Origin: Deltaproteobacteria bacterium UBA3076
Lineage (GTDB): Bacteria; Desulfobacterota; Dissulfuribacteria; Dissulfuribacterales; UBA3076
Direction: 5' to 3'
Assembly: GCA_002367355.1 (NCBI GenBank)
Contig: DFBQ01000172.1
Coordinates: forward strand, 4,129-21,630
DNA length: 17,502 nucleotides
Part shown: positions 1 to 8,117 of the stretch, piece by piece
Numbering within the stretch: the stretch's first letter is position 1
How the letters are laid out: every line of letters begins with the position of its first letter
Position numbers and translations under genes: made by a program
The notes under the pieces: model-generated
Seen by the model: the letters and a program-made list of their open reading frames with translations, nothing else
Told to the model about the DNA's origin: nothing
Database searches by the model: none

Positions 1-142
1 AGGCGGGAATCCAGTGGATAGTCGCAAAATATGAATAGAATAACAGCAACTTCCTGGTGGTGGGAAAAGATCAATTGTATTTTAATACAACGGTAGGACC
101 ATTTATGGTACCCTCACCAGAGGGGGTGGTTTCAACCAAATA
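1..142. other. Non-coding stretch upstream of the HAD gene
   Basis: I see no gene here. Two small structures stand out. An inverted repeat (TTGTATT, two bases, AATACAA) occupies 75-90 and could be an operator. A five-base stem (CCCTC at 111-115 with GAGGG at 120-124) lies shortly before the HAD start codon and overlaps the only G-rich tract that could act as a ribosome binding site. No convincing -35/-10 pair was found. The upstream gene lies outside the window. Confidence 0.5.
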
Positions 143-796
143 ATGAAAAAAAAGACAAGATCCGTATTGTTCGACATGGACGGGGTAATCCTTGACAGCA
201 TGCCATATCATGTAAGGGCCTGGCAGAAGGCACTGTCCGAGCAAGGGTTTTCAGTATCTGCTGAGCTTCTCTACCTCCACGAGGGTGCAATTGAGCCGGA
301 TACAGCCGCGGCGATCTTCCAGGACAATGAACGTTCCATAGATGCTCACATGTTCCATGAGATACTGGAGCGCCAGATGGAGATATTCGCCGCCCATTAC
401 CAGCCCATGATCAAGCCGTTTCCAGAGGTGACGCAGATCCTGAAACGGCTCTGCGATGCCGGGTGTCAACTTGCCTTGGTCACAAGCTCTCACGTGGAAA
501 TCCTCAAAAAGGTCCTTCCACCTGAGATCAAGTGCTATATGGACCACATTGTCACTGGAGATCAGGTTAACAGAAGAAAACCATTTCCCGATCCATTTCT
601 GGCAGCCCTTTCAGCCCTTGGGCAGGGGCCGGAGGCATGCCTTGTGGTGGAAAACGCCCCTGCCGGCATCATGGCTGCCAAGGCCGCGGCCCTTCACTGT
701 GTTGCCCTCACCACCACCCTTTCTGAAGAACACCTGTCTGAGGCGGACGCAGTACTCAGCTCACATGCCGAGCTTATTGATTACCTCTTTGGATAG
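143..796 (+). CDS. HAD superfamily hydrolase, beta-phosphoglucomutase-like
   Basis: A 217-residue haloacid-dehalogenase-type phosphatase or phosphomutase, subfamily IA, expected in the cytoplasm acting on a small phosphorylated metabolite. Motif I is FDMDG (D11 nucleophile, D13 general acid/base). A helical cap follows at about 16-90. Motif II is VTSS (T114/S115), motif III is K146 in the RRKPFPDP stretch, typical of the beta-phosphoglucomutase/sugar-phosphatase branch, and motif IV is VVENAPAGI. In motif IV most relatives have Glu-Asp; here it is Glu170-Asn171, so one metal-site acid is changed. Length is normal for the family. The ATG start has only a distant G-rich tract upstream (121-130), so translation may be weak. 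It stands alone, convergent with dut, and context does not reveal the substrate. Confidence 0.85.
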   Translation: MKKKTRSVLFDMDGVILDSMPYHVRAWQKALSEQGFSVSAELLYLHEGAIEPDTAAAIFQDNERSIDAHMFHEILERQMEIFAAHYQPMIKPFPEVTQILKRLCDAGCQLALVTSSHVEILKKVLPPEIKCYMDHIVTGDQVNRRKPFPDPFLAALSALGQGPEACLVVENAPAGIMAAKAAALHCVALTTTLSEEHLSEADAVLSSHAELIDYLFG

Positions 797-1112
797 TAGC
801 TGGGATATGGCGCTGCCACCAAAAGGCCCCACCGTTCTCTTCCGATCCTCTCAACCATACGTGATATTGCAGCAAGGAATTGCTACAGGAAGCATGCGGT
901 CCATTGAACTCACTTTCTCCAGAAGCGCGTCTCCTACTGGAATTTCCTTCATAATGCTTAGCTGGCCCAGTAACAGGACTGTGACAGGCCTCTGCCATCT
1001 CCAAAGATAGGTTTCCCTAAAAATTGTTCAATACGGCCCCTTTTAGGGTCTTCCTCATACCACCGGTTTTACCGGTGGTGGCTGATTTTCACAGGCAGCT
1101 CAGCCCTATCAG
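797..1112. other. Intergenic region between convergent HAD and dut genes
   Basis: No convincing gene. Open frames on both strands are short, lack ribosome binding sites and resemble nothing I know. The one clear element is the hairpin at 1059-1079, listed separately. A minus-strand frame open from about 1030 to 851, with an ATG at 952, gives 33 residues (starting MKEIPVGDALLEKVSS). It reads somewhat protein-like and could be a decayed gene end, but nothing supports it further. Confidence 0.5.
1059..1079 (-). terminator. Hairpin downstream of dut
   Basis: A perfect nine-base stem (ACCACCGGT and ACCGGTGGT, three-base loop) lies 34 bases beyond the dut stop codon. It is the obvious place for the long minus-strand operon to end. 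There is no clean U-tract on either side, so it may act as an RNA 3'-end protector or a weak bidirectional terminator rather than a classical intrinsic terminator. Confidence 0.5.
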
Positions 1113-1601
1113 CTAAACCCCACTATGACCAAAGCCACCCTCGCCCCTTGCGGTTGTGGGCAGTGAATCCACTTCTTGCCAGCTTGCCTGCCAGACCCTG
1201 GCAAGGATCATCTGGGCTATCCTTTGTTCTCTCTTGATGGTGACAGTCTCGGGTCCAAGATTAATAAGTCCGACTTTTATCTCACCGCGGTAGTCGGCGT
1301 CAATAGTGCCGGGTGCGTTAACTACTGTCAGACCGTATTTGATGGCAAGTCCACTCCTGGGCCGGATCTGGAATTCATAACCGTGTGGTAGGGCTACTGC
1401 AAGGCCTGTGGGAACAAGACCTATTTCCCCTGGATGCAGCAGGATATCGTGTTGGATCGCTGCAGCCAAATCCATGCCTGCTGATTGTCTGGTTATGTAT
1501 TCGGGAAGAGGAAGGTCAACTGCATGGGACAGGCGGTTTATCTGTACAACTACAGATAGTCCTTCTGGTGATCTAATAGCCAAGGATTCTATCACATTCA
1601 A
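1113..1601 (-). CDS. dut: dUTP diphosphatase (trimeric dUTPase)
   Basis: Hydrolyses dUTP to dUMP and pyrophosphate, keeping uracil out of DNA and supplying dUMP for thymidylate synthesis. All five trimeric dUTPase motifs are present in order: AGMDLAA (41-47), RPRSGLA (80-86), the [14 protein letters not shown] block (95-108, with catalytic-site Asp101 and Tyr104), RIAQMI (127-132) and the C-terminal arm [10 protein letters not shown] (152-161), which matches the E. coli form. The start is uncertain: the first codon used here is TTG at 1601, weakly preceded by AGG; GTG at 1595 is an alternative. Relatives usually begin about 27 residues before motif 1, so the N-terminus may be slightly over-extended. 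It follows the M16 gene on the same strand after a repeat-bearing 295-base gap and may have its own promoter. Confidence 0.95.
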   Translation of the reverse strand: MNVIESLAIRSPEGLSVVVQINRLSHAVDLPLPEYITRQSAGMDLAAAIQHDILLHPGEIGLVPTGLAVALPHGYEFQIRPRSGLAIKYGLTVVNAPGTIDADYRGEIKVGLINLGPETVTIKREQRIAQMILARVWQASWQEVDSLPTTARGEGGFGHSGV

Positions 1602-1651
1602 TAAAACCTGTACTCATACCGTGGCGAAGGTTCGATTAGTAAAGATCATTA

Positions 1652-1831
1652 AATATCGAATATCGAACAAGGAATTTCGAATTATGAAGTTCTGTTGGCC
1701 CTTAGTTTGGCAGAGATACTGCTATACGGATTATTCGAACCACAAAATCTAACAGATGATTTTCGAGATTAAATATTTTTCTTTCCTTCGATATTCTGCG
1801 GTTCCTTGTTCGATATTCGATATTCGTTGTT
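1652..1831. repeat. Inverted heptamer-repeat element between M16 peptidase gene and dut
   Basis: Two 23-base arms, 1652-1674 and 1802-1824, are exact inverted copies separated by 127 bases. Each arm is made of seven-base units beginning AA: AATATCG, AATATCG, AACAAGG. On the left the periodicity continues (AATTTCG, AATTATG, to about 1686). On the right an outer AACAACG unit reaches 1831. The spacer is AT-rich with no coding potential. The arrangement resembles short tandemly repeated or MITE-like extragenic elements seen in many environmental anaerobes. The element occupies the only space where a dut promoter could lie, so it may influence dut or form a long RNA stem. Confidence 0.75.
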
Positions 1832-1896
1832 ACAAATATTCCAGGAATTATTCCGAAGACCCAGAAATTATACCAAAATCACCCCGCCCCTATATT

Positions 1897-3180
1897 TCAC
1901 GAGCTGCCCGCAAAAGAACTTGCCAGCTCCTCATACCTTCCGGCCTCTCCATCCGGGATCGGCCCCAGACAGACCAAGGCAGAGCCCCCCTTCAAACACT
2001 GTGTTGCCATCTGCTTTATGTCCTCAGGGGTGACTGCATTAATTTTGCGGATTACTTCATCGTAGGAGACGAATTTGCCCAGATTTATTTCATTTTTTGC
2101 CAAACGCGTCATGCGGCTGTCTGTGCTTTCAGCAGAGAGCAATAATCCACCCTTGATGTGATCCCTGGCAGCCTCCAGTTCATCGTATTCAATAGATTGA
2201 TCTGCGAGCTTTTTTAACTCCCCGTGCATTAGCTCCACTGTTTTCGAAAATTGTTTTTCAGAGATACCTGCATAAATTCCCAGCATCCCGGTATCCTGGA
2301 ACGAGGAGGAAAAGGAATAGACTGAGTAGGCAAGACCCCGTTTTTCCCTTATCTCCTGAAACAGCCGGGAACTCATGGATCCGCCCAGAATGACGTTAAG
2401 CAACAGGGCGGGATAGCGTTGAGGGTCTGAGGAACATAGTCCTTCATAGCCCATCAGTACGTGAAGTTGTTCCAGGTCTTTTTTGATAAATTTGACCCCA
2501 AGGTGGGGTGCAGGCCTGGAATAAGATGAATGGCCATTGATAAAGGCCAGACCTCCGAAAAGTTCGTTTATCTTGGCAACAAAAGACTCATGTTCCAGGT
2601 TACCCGCCGCAGAGATCAGGACCTTTGGGCCTACATAGGCCTTAGCTACAAACTCCTTCAAGGTCTGTGAACTTATTGCGCTAACGTTGTCAACAGTGCC
2701 GAGAATGGATTGTCCAAGGTTGCTTCCGGGCCAGTAAAATTTGTTAAAAAGCTCATGTATCAACTCATCAGGGGAGTCCTCAAGCATGCTGATCTCTTGC
2801 ATTATGACCCGACGTTCTCTTTCCACTTCCTTGTCGTCAAATCTGGAACGGAGAAAAATATCAGAGAGTAAATCCAGTACCCTGTCTAGATGGACATCAA
2901 GTACCTTTGCGTGAAAACATGTGATCTCTTTGGAGGTAAAGGCATTGGAAAATCCGCCCATCTGGTCAAAGGCCTTGGCAATGTCCAGAGCCGTACGCCG
3001 TTCGGTCCCCTTAAAAATCATATGCTCGATAAAGTGGGAAATGCCTGAGTTGTCGGCATTTTCGTTCCTGGCGCCTATAGTAACCCACACACCGACTGAT
3101 ACTGAGCGGACATTGGGCATGCGCTCAGTAAGCACGCGAATGCCGTTTGGAAGGACGGATTTATTGTATTGCTGGTTCAT
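1897..3180 (-). CDS. M16 family zinc metallopeptidase (processing-peptidase-like)
   Basis: A single-unit M16 (pitrilysin/mitochondrial-processing-peptidase-like) protease of 427 residues, the size of the bacterial short form often encoded beside pnp and dut. The inverted zinc motif HFIEH is at 49-53 (His49, Glu52, His53). The third ligand Glu129 lies 76 residues after His53, as in the family. The C-terminal half carries the second M16 fold, including the IREKRGLAYSV stretch typical of M16_C. The ATG overlaps the pnp stop codon (ATGA), so translation is coupled to pnp. There is no signal peptide, so it probably acts in the cytoplasm. The natural substrate is unknown; a link to RNA decay is suggested only by the conserved neighbourhood. 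Confidence 0.92.
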   Translation of the reverse strand: MNQQYNKSVLPNGIRVLTERMPNVRSVSVGVWVTIGARNENADNSGISHFIEHMIFKGTERRTALDIAKAFDQMGGFSNAFTSKEITCFHAKVLDVHLDRVLDLLSDIFLRSRFDDKEVERERRVIMQEISMLEDSPDELIHELFNKFYWPGSNLGQSILGTVDNVSAISSQTLKEFVAKAYVGPKVLISAAGNLEHESFVAKINELFGGLAFINGHSSYSRPAPHLGVKFIKKDLEQLHVLMGYEGLCSSDPQRYPALLLNVILGGSMSSRLFQEIREKRGLAYSVYSFSSSFQDTGMLGIYAGISEKQFSKTVELMHGELKKLADQSIEYDELEAARDHIKGGLLLSAESTDSRMTRLAKNEINLGKFVSYDEVIRKINAVTPEDIKQMATQCLKGGSALVCLGPIPDGEAGRYEELASSFAGSS

Positions 3181-5279
3181 TTTTGAACAGCAGCTCCCTG
3201 CTCGTCGTCCATGGCAGCCTTGCGGCTAAGCTTGATCCTGCCCTGTTGATCTATCCCTATGACTTTCACACGGACTTCGTCACCTTCGGCAAGTATATCC
3301 TTTACATTTTTTACATGCCTGTTCTCCAGTTGGGAAATATGCACCAGGCCGTCGGTACCGGGTAATATCTCAACAAACGCCCCGAAGTCCATAATTTTTT
3401 TCACGGTCCCAAGGTAGATTTCTCCGACCTCAGCCTCTTTTGTGAGGTCCTCGATCCTTTTGATGGCATCTTCTGCTGCCTCCCCTGAAGAGGAAAAGAT
3501 GTTCACCTCACCCGAATCATCGACGTCTATCTTTACGCCGGTTTCCGCTATTATGCCACGTATATGCTTCCCCCCGGGGCCGATAAGATCCCGGATCTTT
3601 TCCGGGTTGATATTGAGGGTAATGATCTTAGGTGCATACAGGGAAAGGTCCTTTCTGGGATGATCTATCACTTTTTTCATCTTGCCCAGGATAAAGAGTC
3701 TCGCATCTTTTGCCTGCATAAGCGCTTTGCTTAAAATATCCCGGCTGATCCCTGAAATCTTGATGTCCATCTGGAGCGCGGTAATCCCTTCCCCGGTCCC
3801 TGCTACCTTGAAGTCCATATCGCCCATGTGGTCTTCATCTCCCAGGATATCAGAGAGTATGATAACTTCCCCATTCTCCTTTATAAGGCCCATTGCAACC
3901 CCTGCCACCATGTCTCGAATGGGGATGCCGGCATCCATCATGGCAAGTGCCCCTCCACAGACAGTAGCCATGGAGGATGAGCCGTTTGATTCCAAAACCT
4001 CTGAAACAATGCGAATAGTGTACGGAAAATCGTCCGCAGGCGGTACTACTCCGGCCAGTGCCCGTTCTGCCAGTACCCCGTGGCCGATGTCTCTTCGTGC
4101 CGGACCCCTCATCGGCCTGACTTCACCTACGCTGAAAGGGGTAAAATTATAGTGCAGCATGAAGTGTTTATAATGTTGCCCTGTAGGGGACTCGATCCTC
4201 TGTTCATCTTCAGAGCTACCAAGGGTTGCCACAGCCAGCACCTGAGTTTCTCCGCGGGTGAAGACCGCTGAGCCGTGGGTGCGGGGGAGTTCTCCCACAG
4301 AGCAGGAAATCGGCCTGACTTCATCAAAAGTCCTGCCGTCGATCCGTCGCTTTTCTTTTGTGATCAAAGTGCGCACCAGCTCCTTTTCAAGGTCCTTCAA
4401 GCACGCTGATATTTCCTGTTCACGCCCGGGATGGACTTCAGCCAATGCCTCCTTAACTTCTGTTTTGACGCACTTTATTCCCTCAACCCGTTCGACCTTG
4501 GAGGGTATCTGTATGGCTGCAAGCATCTTCTCCCGTGCAGACTCCCTGACCCTATCTGTAAACTCAAGGTCCGAATCGGGCTCGGGGATAGTCATCTTGG
4601 GCTTACCCGCCTTTTCAACAAGCTCATCCTGGAGATCGAGCAAAGGCATCAGGGATTCGTGACCGAAAAAGATAGCATCCAGTACTTCCTGTTCTGAAAG
4701 TGCCGCGGTCCAACCCTCTACCATAACTATGGCGCTTCTCGTACCGGCAACAATGATGTTAAGATCGGAATTCGAAAGCTGGGTCTTGGTGGGGTTAACT
4801 ACGAATTTGCCTTCCGCCCTTCCCACTCTTACGCCGGCAATAGGGCCGTCAAATGGTATATCTGAGATACAAAGGGCTGCGGATGCCGCAGTAATGGCAA
4901 CTACATCAGGATCGACCTCTAGATCCACAGAAAGCATCGTTGCTATTATCTGGGTATCGTAGGCGTATCCATCAGGAAATCTGGGCCGAAGTGGACGATC
5001 TATAAGTCGTGAAGTCAGGGTTTCTTTTTCGCTGGGTCTTCCGATCTCCCTGCGGAAATAATTCCCGGGTATTCGACCTGCTCCGTAGAACATCTCCTGG
5101 TAGTCTACCATGAGTGGCAGGTAGTCTATTCCTTCTCGTGTTTTACCGGAGGTTACCGCTGTCACTAGGACTACGGTTTCCCCCAGGCTGGCCAAAATGG
5201 CGCCGTTGGACTGCTTGGCCAAGCGTCCTGTTTCAAAGGAGAAGGCCATGTCATTTATCTGTGTTTTTAATTTTATCAT
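3177..5279 (-). CDS. pnp: Polyribonucleotide nucleotidyltransferase (PNPase)
   Basis: Degrades RNA 3'-to-5' by phosphorolysis, releasing nucleoside diphosphates; a core part of mRNA decay. The 700-residue product shows two RNase PH-like domains (the first from about 10, the second around 300-540 with GETQVLAVATLGS and the GSSSMATVCGGALA block), a KH domain at about 558-618 with the GPGGK loop, and an S1 domain from about 619. The frame is also open from a TTG at 5306, but ATG at 5279 gives the usual MIKLKTQIND-type N-terminus and has AGGA upstream, so I prefer it. It lies between rpsO and the M16 gene; a 40-base hairpin in its leader (5346-5385) is a candidate site for the autoregulation known from E. 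coli pnp. Confidence 0.97.
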   Translation of the reverse strand: MIKLKTQINDMAFSFETGRLAKQSNGAILASLGETVVLVTAVTSGKTREGIDYLPLMVDYQEMFYGAGRIPGNYFRREIGRPSEKETLTSRLIDRPLRPRFPDGYAYDTQIIATMLSVDLEVDPDVVAITAASAALCISDIPFDGPIAGVRVGRAEGKFVVNPTKTQLSNSDLNIIVAGTRSAIVMVEGWTAALSEQEVLDAIFFGHESLMPLLDLQDELVEKAGKPKMTIPEPDSDLEFTDRVRESAREKMLAAIQIPSKVERVEGIKCVKTEVKEALAEVHPGREQEISACLKDLEKELVRTLITKEKRRIDGRTFDEVRPISCSVGELPRTHGSAVFTRGETQVLAVATLGSSEDEQRIESPTGQHYKHFMLHYNFTPFSVGEVRPMRGPARRDIGHGVLAERALAGVVPPADDFPYTIRIVSEVLESNGSSSMATVCGGALAMMDAGIPIRDMVAGVAMGLIKENGEVIILSDILGDEDHMGDMDFKVAGTGEGITALQMDIKISGISRDILSKALMQAKDARLFILGKMKKVIDHPRKDLSLYAPKIITLNINPEKIRDLIGPGGKHIRGIIAETGVKIDVDDSGEVNIFSSSGEAAEDAIKRIEDLTKEAEVGEIYLGTVKKIMDFGAFVEILPGTDGLVHISQLENRHVKNVKDILAEGDEVRVKVIGIDQQGRIKLSRKAAMDDEQGAAVQK

Positions 5280-5345
5280 CTGTTTTGGGGTCCTATTATC
5301 CTTCAATAACCAAGAGAGTTACAAGTTCAGTGTATTAAATCCGCA

Positions 5346-5385
5346 GTTCTCACTCCATGTCTGTCGACTGCCAAGGAGTGTGAAC
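5346..5385 (-). promoter_or_regulatory. Hairpin in the rpsO-pnp intergenic leader
   Basis: GTTCTCACTCC (5346-5356) and GGAGTGTGAAC (5375-5385) pair over 11 positions with one mismatch, leaving an 18-base loop. The hairpin sits downstream of rpsO and upstream of the pnp start. In E. coli the equivalent spacer forms a stem cut by RNase III that controls pnp. Position and shape match that role here, but function is inferred. There is no U-tract, so a terminator is less likely. Confidence 0.5.
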
Positions 5386-5400
5386 GGTTATTACATCGTA

Positions 5401-5670
5401 TTACTTGCGGATTCCCAGTTCCTTGATAATTTTTCTGTACCGTCCCACATCCTGGTTCTTGAGGTAGTCGAGCAACCTCCTTCTCTGGCCTACAAGTTTT
5501 AACAGGCCGCGTCTTGAGCCGTGATCCTTCTTGTGGATCTTGAAGTGCTCGGTGAGATAGCCAATACGGGAACTCAACAGGGCTACTTGAACCTCAGGGG
5601 ACCCAGTATCAGTCCCGTGGGTTTGGAAGTTCTCTATAATTTCTTTCTTACGTTCCGGATCCAAAACCAC
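5401..5670 (-). CDS. rpsO: 30S ribosomal protein S15
   Basis: Small-subunit protein that binds 16S rRNA early in platform assembly. The 89-residue length is exactly that of bacterial S15, and family signatures are visible: the [15 protein letters not shown] block (18-32), the [19 protein letters not shown] region (39-57), and the C-terminal [17 protein letters not shown]. It starts with GTG (5670), supported by a strong AAGGAGG ribosome binding site about nine bases upstream. It lies 32 bases after truB in the conserved truB-rpsO-pnp order. The untranslated stretches on both sides are candidate places for S15 autoregulation, but I cannot show a specific fold. Confidence 0.98.
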   Translation of the reverse strand: MVLDPERKKEIIENFQTHGTDTGSPEVQVALLSSRIGYLTEHFKIHKKDHGSRRGLLKLVGQRRRLLDYLKNQDVGRYRKIIKELGIRK

Positions 5671-5702
5671 CTATTTTTTCCTCCTTCACTATAACTACGA
5701 TT

Positions 5703-6695
5703 TTAATTTGTAATAGCATATTCTTTTGGCCAGACTTTTATGGGACGCAGTATTTTGTGGCTATCTGATTTCAGCGCTGTGGGCCATGCCACCACGGATA
5801 CCAGATCTTTTTCCTGCAGGCTTGAACCATTTTTTATGTAAGGCGGCCTGCAAAGAAGAAGACGCAGATAAGGTAGCTCCACATCTGACTCATGGCCTTG
5901 CGATTCCATTAGATCCTTGAGCCTGTTTACAAAAATTGGACGTCCATTCCTTAACTCTGTTGCCATCTCATTATCTATCTCAATGGCAGGGATGTGAGCC
6001 AGTGCCTTCCCAATAGGAATAAGGACCTCTGAAAGCCTTTTGTTCTTAAGAATTTCGTCCAGGGTCTCCATTTTCAGGGCCTGCTCTATGTTGAAGGGTC
6101 CGCTTCGGGTCCTTCGCAGTCCCGTCACATGACCGCCGCAACCCAGATTTGACCCTAGGTCATGTACAAGTGATCTCACATAGGTACCTTTTGAGCAGTG
6201 TACTCTGAAGTCCACCTCGGGTAACCTTATTTCAAGGATCTCAAAGGAGAATACCTGCACCGGCCTAGACTCTTTTTGGACCATTATTCCCTGACGTGCG
6301 AATTTGTATAATGGTTTCCCTTTATGCTTGGCTGCCGAAAATGGTGGAGGCGGCTGAAGAAGCCTGCCTGTAAATTCTTTGGCCGCCTTTTGTAAAGAGA
6401 TTAGGTCAAGACTCGGGGGTAAAGGTTTCTGCTCCGTGATTTTGCCTGCTGCATCGTATGTGTCGGTAGCTACTCCAAGGAGCATAGTCCCTTGATATAC
6501 CTTGTGACCTGCCATAATAAACTGGATGATCTTTGTCGCCCGTCCCAGACATATGGGCAATACACCTGTGGCAAGTGGATCAAGGGTACCTGCATGTCCG
6601 GCTTTTTTAACCTTAAGCCTTTTGCGAACTTCCTGAACCATTCGGAAGGACGTTATGCCAAATGCCTTGTCCATTACCAGGATACCATCAAGCAT
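5703..6695 (-). CDS. truB: tRNA pseudouridine(55) synthase
   Basis: Converts U55 in the T-loop of tRNAs to pseudouridine. The catalytic block HAGTLDPLATGVLPICLG is visible with nucleophile Asp39, after the typical opening MLDGILVMDKAFGITSF. The KGTYVRSLVHDLG motif characteristic of TruB lies mid-protein, and a C-terminal extension with a GRPI stretch fits a TruB_C/PUA-like domain. The frame is also open to an ATG at 6725, giving ten extra residues, but that would overlap nrnA by 38 bases and add a tail not seen in relatives. ATG 6695 gives an 8-base overlap with nrnA and 330 residues, so I chose it. Translation is probably coupled to nrnA. Confidence 0.95.
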   Translation of the reverse strand: MLDGILVMDKAFGITSFRMVQEVRKRLKVKKAGHAGTLDPLATGVLPICLGRATKIIQFIMAGHKVYQGTMLLGVATDTYDAAGKITEQKPLPPSLDLISLQKAAKEFTGRLLQPPPPFSAAKHKGKPLYKFARQGIMVQKESRPVQVFSFEILEIRLPEVDFRVHCSKGTYVRSLVHDLGSNLGCGGHVTGLRRTRSGPFNIEQALKMETLDEILKNKRLSEVLIPIGKALAHIPAIEIDNEMATELRNGRPIFVNRLKDLMESQGHESDVELPYLRLLLCRPPYIKNGSSLQEKDLVSVVAWPTALKSDSHKILRPIKVWPKEYAITN

Positions 6696-7743
6696 CGGCT
6701 GTTTCCGAGCCCTCAAGATAGGCATTTATTTTATTCAACAGGGTCTGTCTAATTTCGGCTGCTGTCCCGGTCTTGCGGAAACCTGCCGCGTGAAAGTGCC
6801 CGCCGCCTCCGAATTCTTTTGCCAGCTTTGCCACATTAAAGAATGATTTTGACCTCATGCTGACAGATACCTGTCCGGCATAGACCTCCTTTATGAAAAT
6901 GGCAACCTCTACTGTATCTATACACCGGACATGCCCTACAAAGTCATCTGTGTTGTGCTCCGTTGCTCCGCTGACACGAAACATCTCCGGAGTGGCCTGA
7001 AGAAGACCTATCTTGCCATGTCCCCTTACCTCAATGGTCCTTAATACAAGGCCTAAAAGGTGTTGTCTGCATAGAGAATAGTTTTGATAAAGTTGGTTCG
7101 CAACGGCATAGGGATTTGCGCCGTGGGCCACGAGGTCCCCGGCCATCCGGAAAGCAGTCTCGTTCGTATTACTATGACGGAAACACCCTGTGTCTGACAA
7201 TATGGCAGCATAGAGATTTGTGGCGATGTCTTCTGTTATAGGCCATCCAAGTCCTTTGATGATCCACAGGACTATGGCCCCTGCGGCAAAAATGTCCGGA
7301 GATATATAGCTTATGCAATGAGGGTGTTTTGTCCCCGGAGTTTGGACACAGAACGGGGCCTGACTCAGGTGATGATCCAGAACGACAATAAGTGAGGCCT
7401 GTTCTATCAACCTTTGCGCCTGCTTTCCGATCCTGTGAGGTTCATTGCAGTCAAGGACCACCAGAGTGGTCTTTTCAGGCAGCGGATTGGCCACTTCATT
7501 GACCAGGTACTGAGAGCCTGGGAGAAATTGAAGTGAAGCCGGCACGGGATCTTCTATAAAAAGGGTTACGTCTCTCCCTGCGTCCTTAAGGGCAAGGCCC
7601 AAGCCCAATACAGAACCCAAAGCATCTCCGTCCGGCTTGACATGACAGGTCAAAAGGAGACGATCAGATGCATTAATGGCATCTACCGCAGCCTTCAGTG
7701 TCTTGGTATCTTTGGGTAAAACTTCAGTCACAGTGTTTCTCAA
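6688..7743 (-). CDS. nrnA: DHH/DHHA1 family phosphoesterase (NrnA-type oligoribonuclease/pAp phosphatase)
   Basis: Predicted to degrade 2-5 nucleotide RNA fragments and/or 3'-phosphoadenosine 5'-phosphate, completing the RNA decay begun by PNPase. Metal-binding DHH motifs appear in order: CHVKPDGDALGS (His34, Asp38, Asp40), VVLDCNEP (Asp98), VVLDHH (Asp123, His124, His125) and ILSDTGCFRHSNTN (Asp184). The DHHA1 substrate motif GGGGHFHAAG is near 312-321. The length of 351 is slightly above the usual 310-330. The start taken is TTG at 7743, overlapping the rbfA stop as TTGA; GTG at 7731 is an alternative. The family is certain, but whether nanoRNase, pAp phosphatase or c-di-nucleotide activity dominates cannot be read from sequence. 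Confidence 0.9.
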   Translation of the reverse strand: MRNTVTEVLPKDTKTLKAAVDAINASDRLLLTCHVKPDGDALGSVLGLGLALKDAGRDVTLFIEDPVPASLQFLPGSQYLVNEVANPLPEKTTLVVLDCNEPHRIGKQAQRLIEQASLIVVLDHHLSQAPFCVQTPGTKHPHCISYISPDIFAAGAIVLWIIKGLGWPITEDIATNLYAAILSDTGCFRHSNTNETAFRMAGDLVAHGANPYAVANQLYQNYSLCRQHLLGLVLRTIEVRGHGKIGLLQATPEMFRVSGATEHNTDDFVGHVRCIDTVEVAIFIKEVYAGQVSVSMRSKSFFNVAKLAKEFGGGGHFHAAGFRKTGTAAEIRQTLLNKINAYLEGSETADA

Positions 7744-8108
7744 TTCTCTGTCTGTTGGCCGGTTTGCACACTGGCAAGGAGTCTTTCTATCTTTTCCTGG
7801 TCATCCAGGCTCCGGTCCAGTTGAAAATGCAGTTCAGGTATCCGTCTGAGGTCAAGGCGGTGTCCCAGAGTTCGCCGTATGAAGCCCTTAGCCTTATTTA
7901 GCCCTTCCAGCACAGATTCCCTTTCAGGCCCATTTCCAAGAACCGAAATAAAAAACTTTGCGTGACGGAGGTCTTCTGAGACCTTTACCTGCATTATGGT
8001 CACCAGCCCTTGGATCCTTGGATCCTTAATTTCACTAAGCAGCATGTCTGCCATTTCTTTCCTGAGGAGATCCTCTATCCGTCTGGAACGGGGGAACATG
8101 TGGGGCAT
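7740..8108 (-). CDS. rbfA: 30S ribosome-binding factor A
   Basis: Assembly factor that binds the immature 30S subunit and helps process the 5' end of 16S rRNA. The 122-residue product has the RbfA pattern: an N-terminal helix RSRRIEDLLRKEMADML, the conserved IKDPRIQGLVTIMQVKVSEDL strand-helix region, and a C-terminal KH-like part ending RIPELHFQLDRSLDDQEKIERLL. ATG at 8108 is preceded by AAGAAGA; a second ATG three codons later is also possible. It lies nine bases after ylxP, and its stop overlaps the nrnA start. Confidence 0.95.
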   Translation of the reverse strand: MPHMFPRSRRIEDLLRKEMADMLLSEIKDPRIQGLVTIMQVKVSEDLRHAKFFISVLGNGPERESVLEGLNKAKGFIRRTLGHRLDLRRIPELHFQLDRSLDDQEKIERLLASVQTGQQTEN

Positions 8109-8117
8109 GATTTCTTC

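Noticed and set aside
851..952. 33-codon minus-strand frame in the HAD-dut gap
   Set aside because: It is protein-like in composition but very short, without a ribosome binding site or recognisable relatives; kept only as a possible remnant.
456..1010. 184-codon plus-strand frame running beyond the HAD gene
   Set aside because: It overlaps the HAD gene in another frame for most of its length, has no ribosome binding site, and its unique tail resembles no protein.
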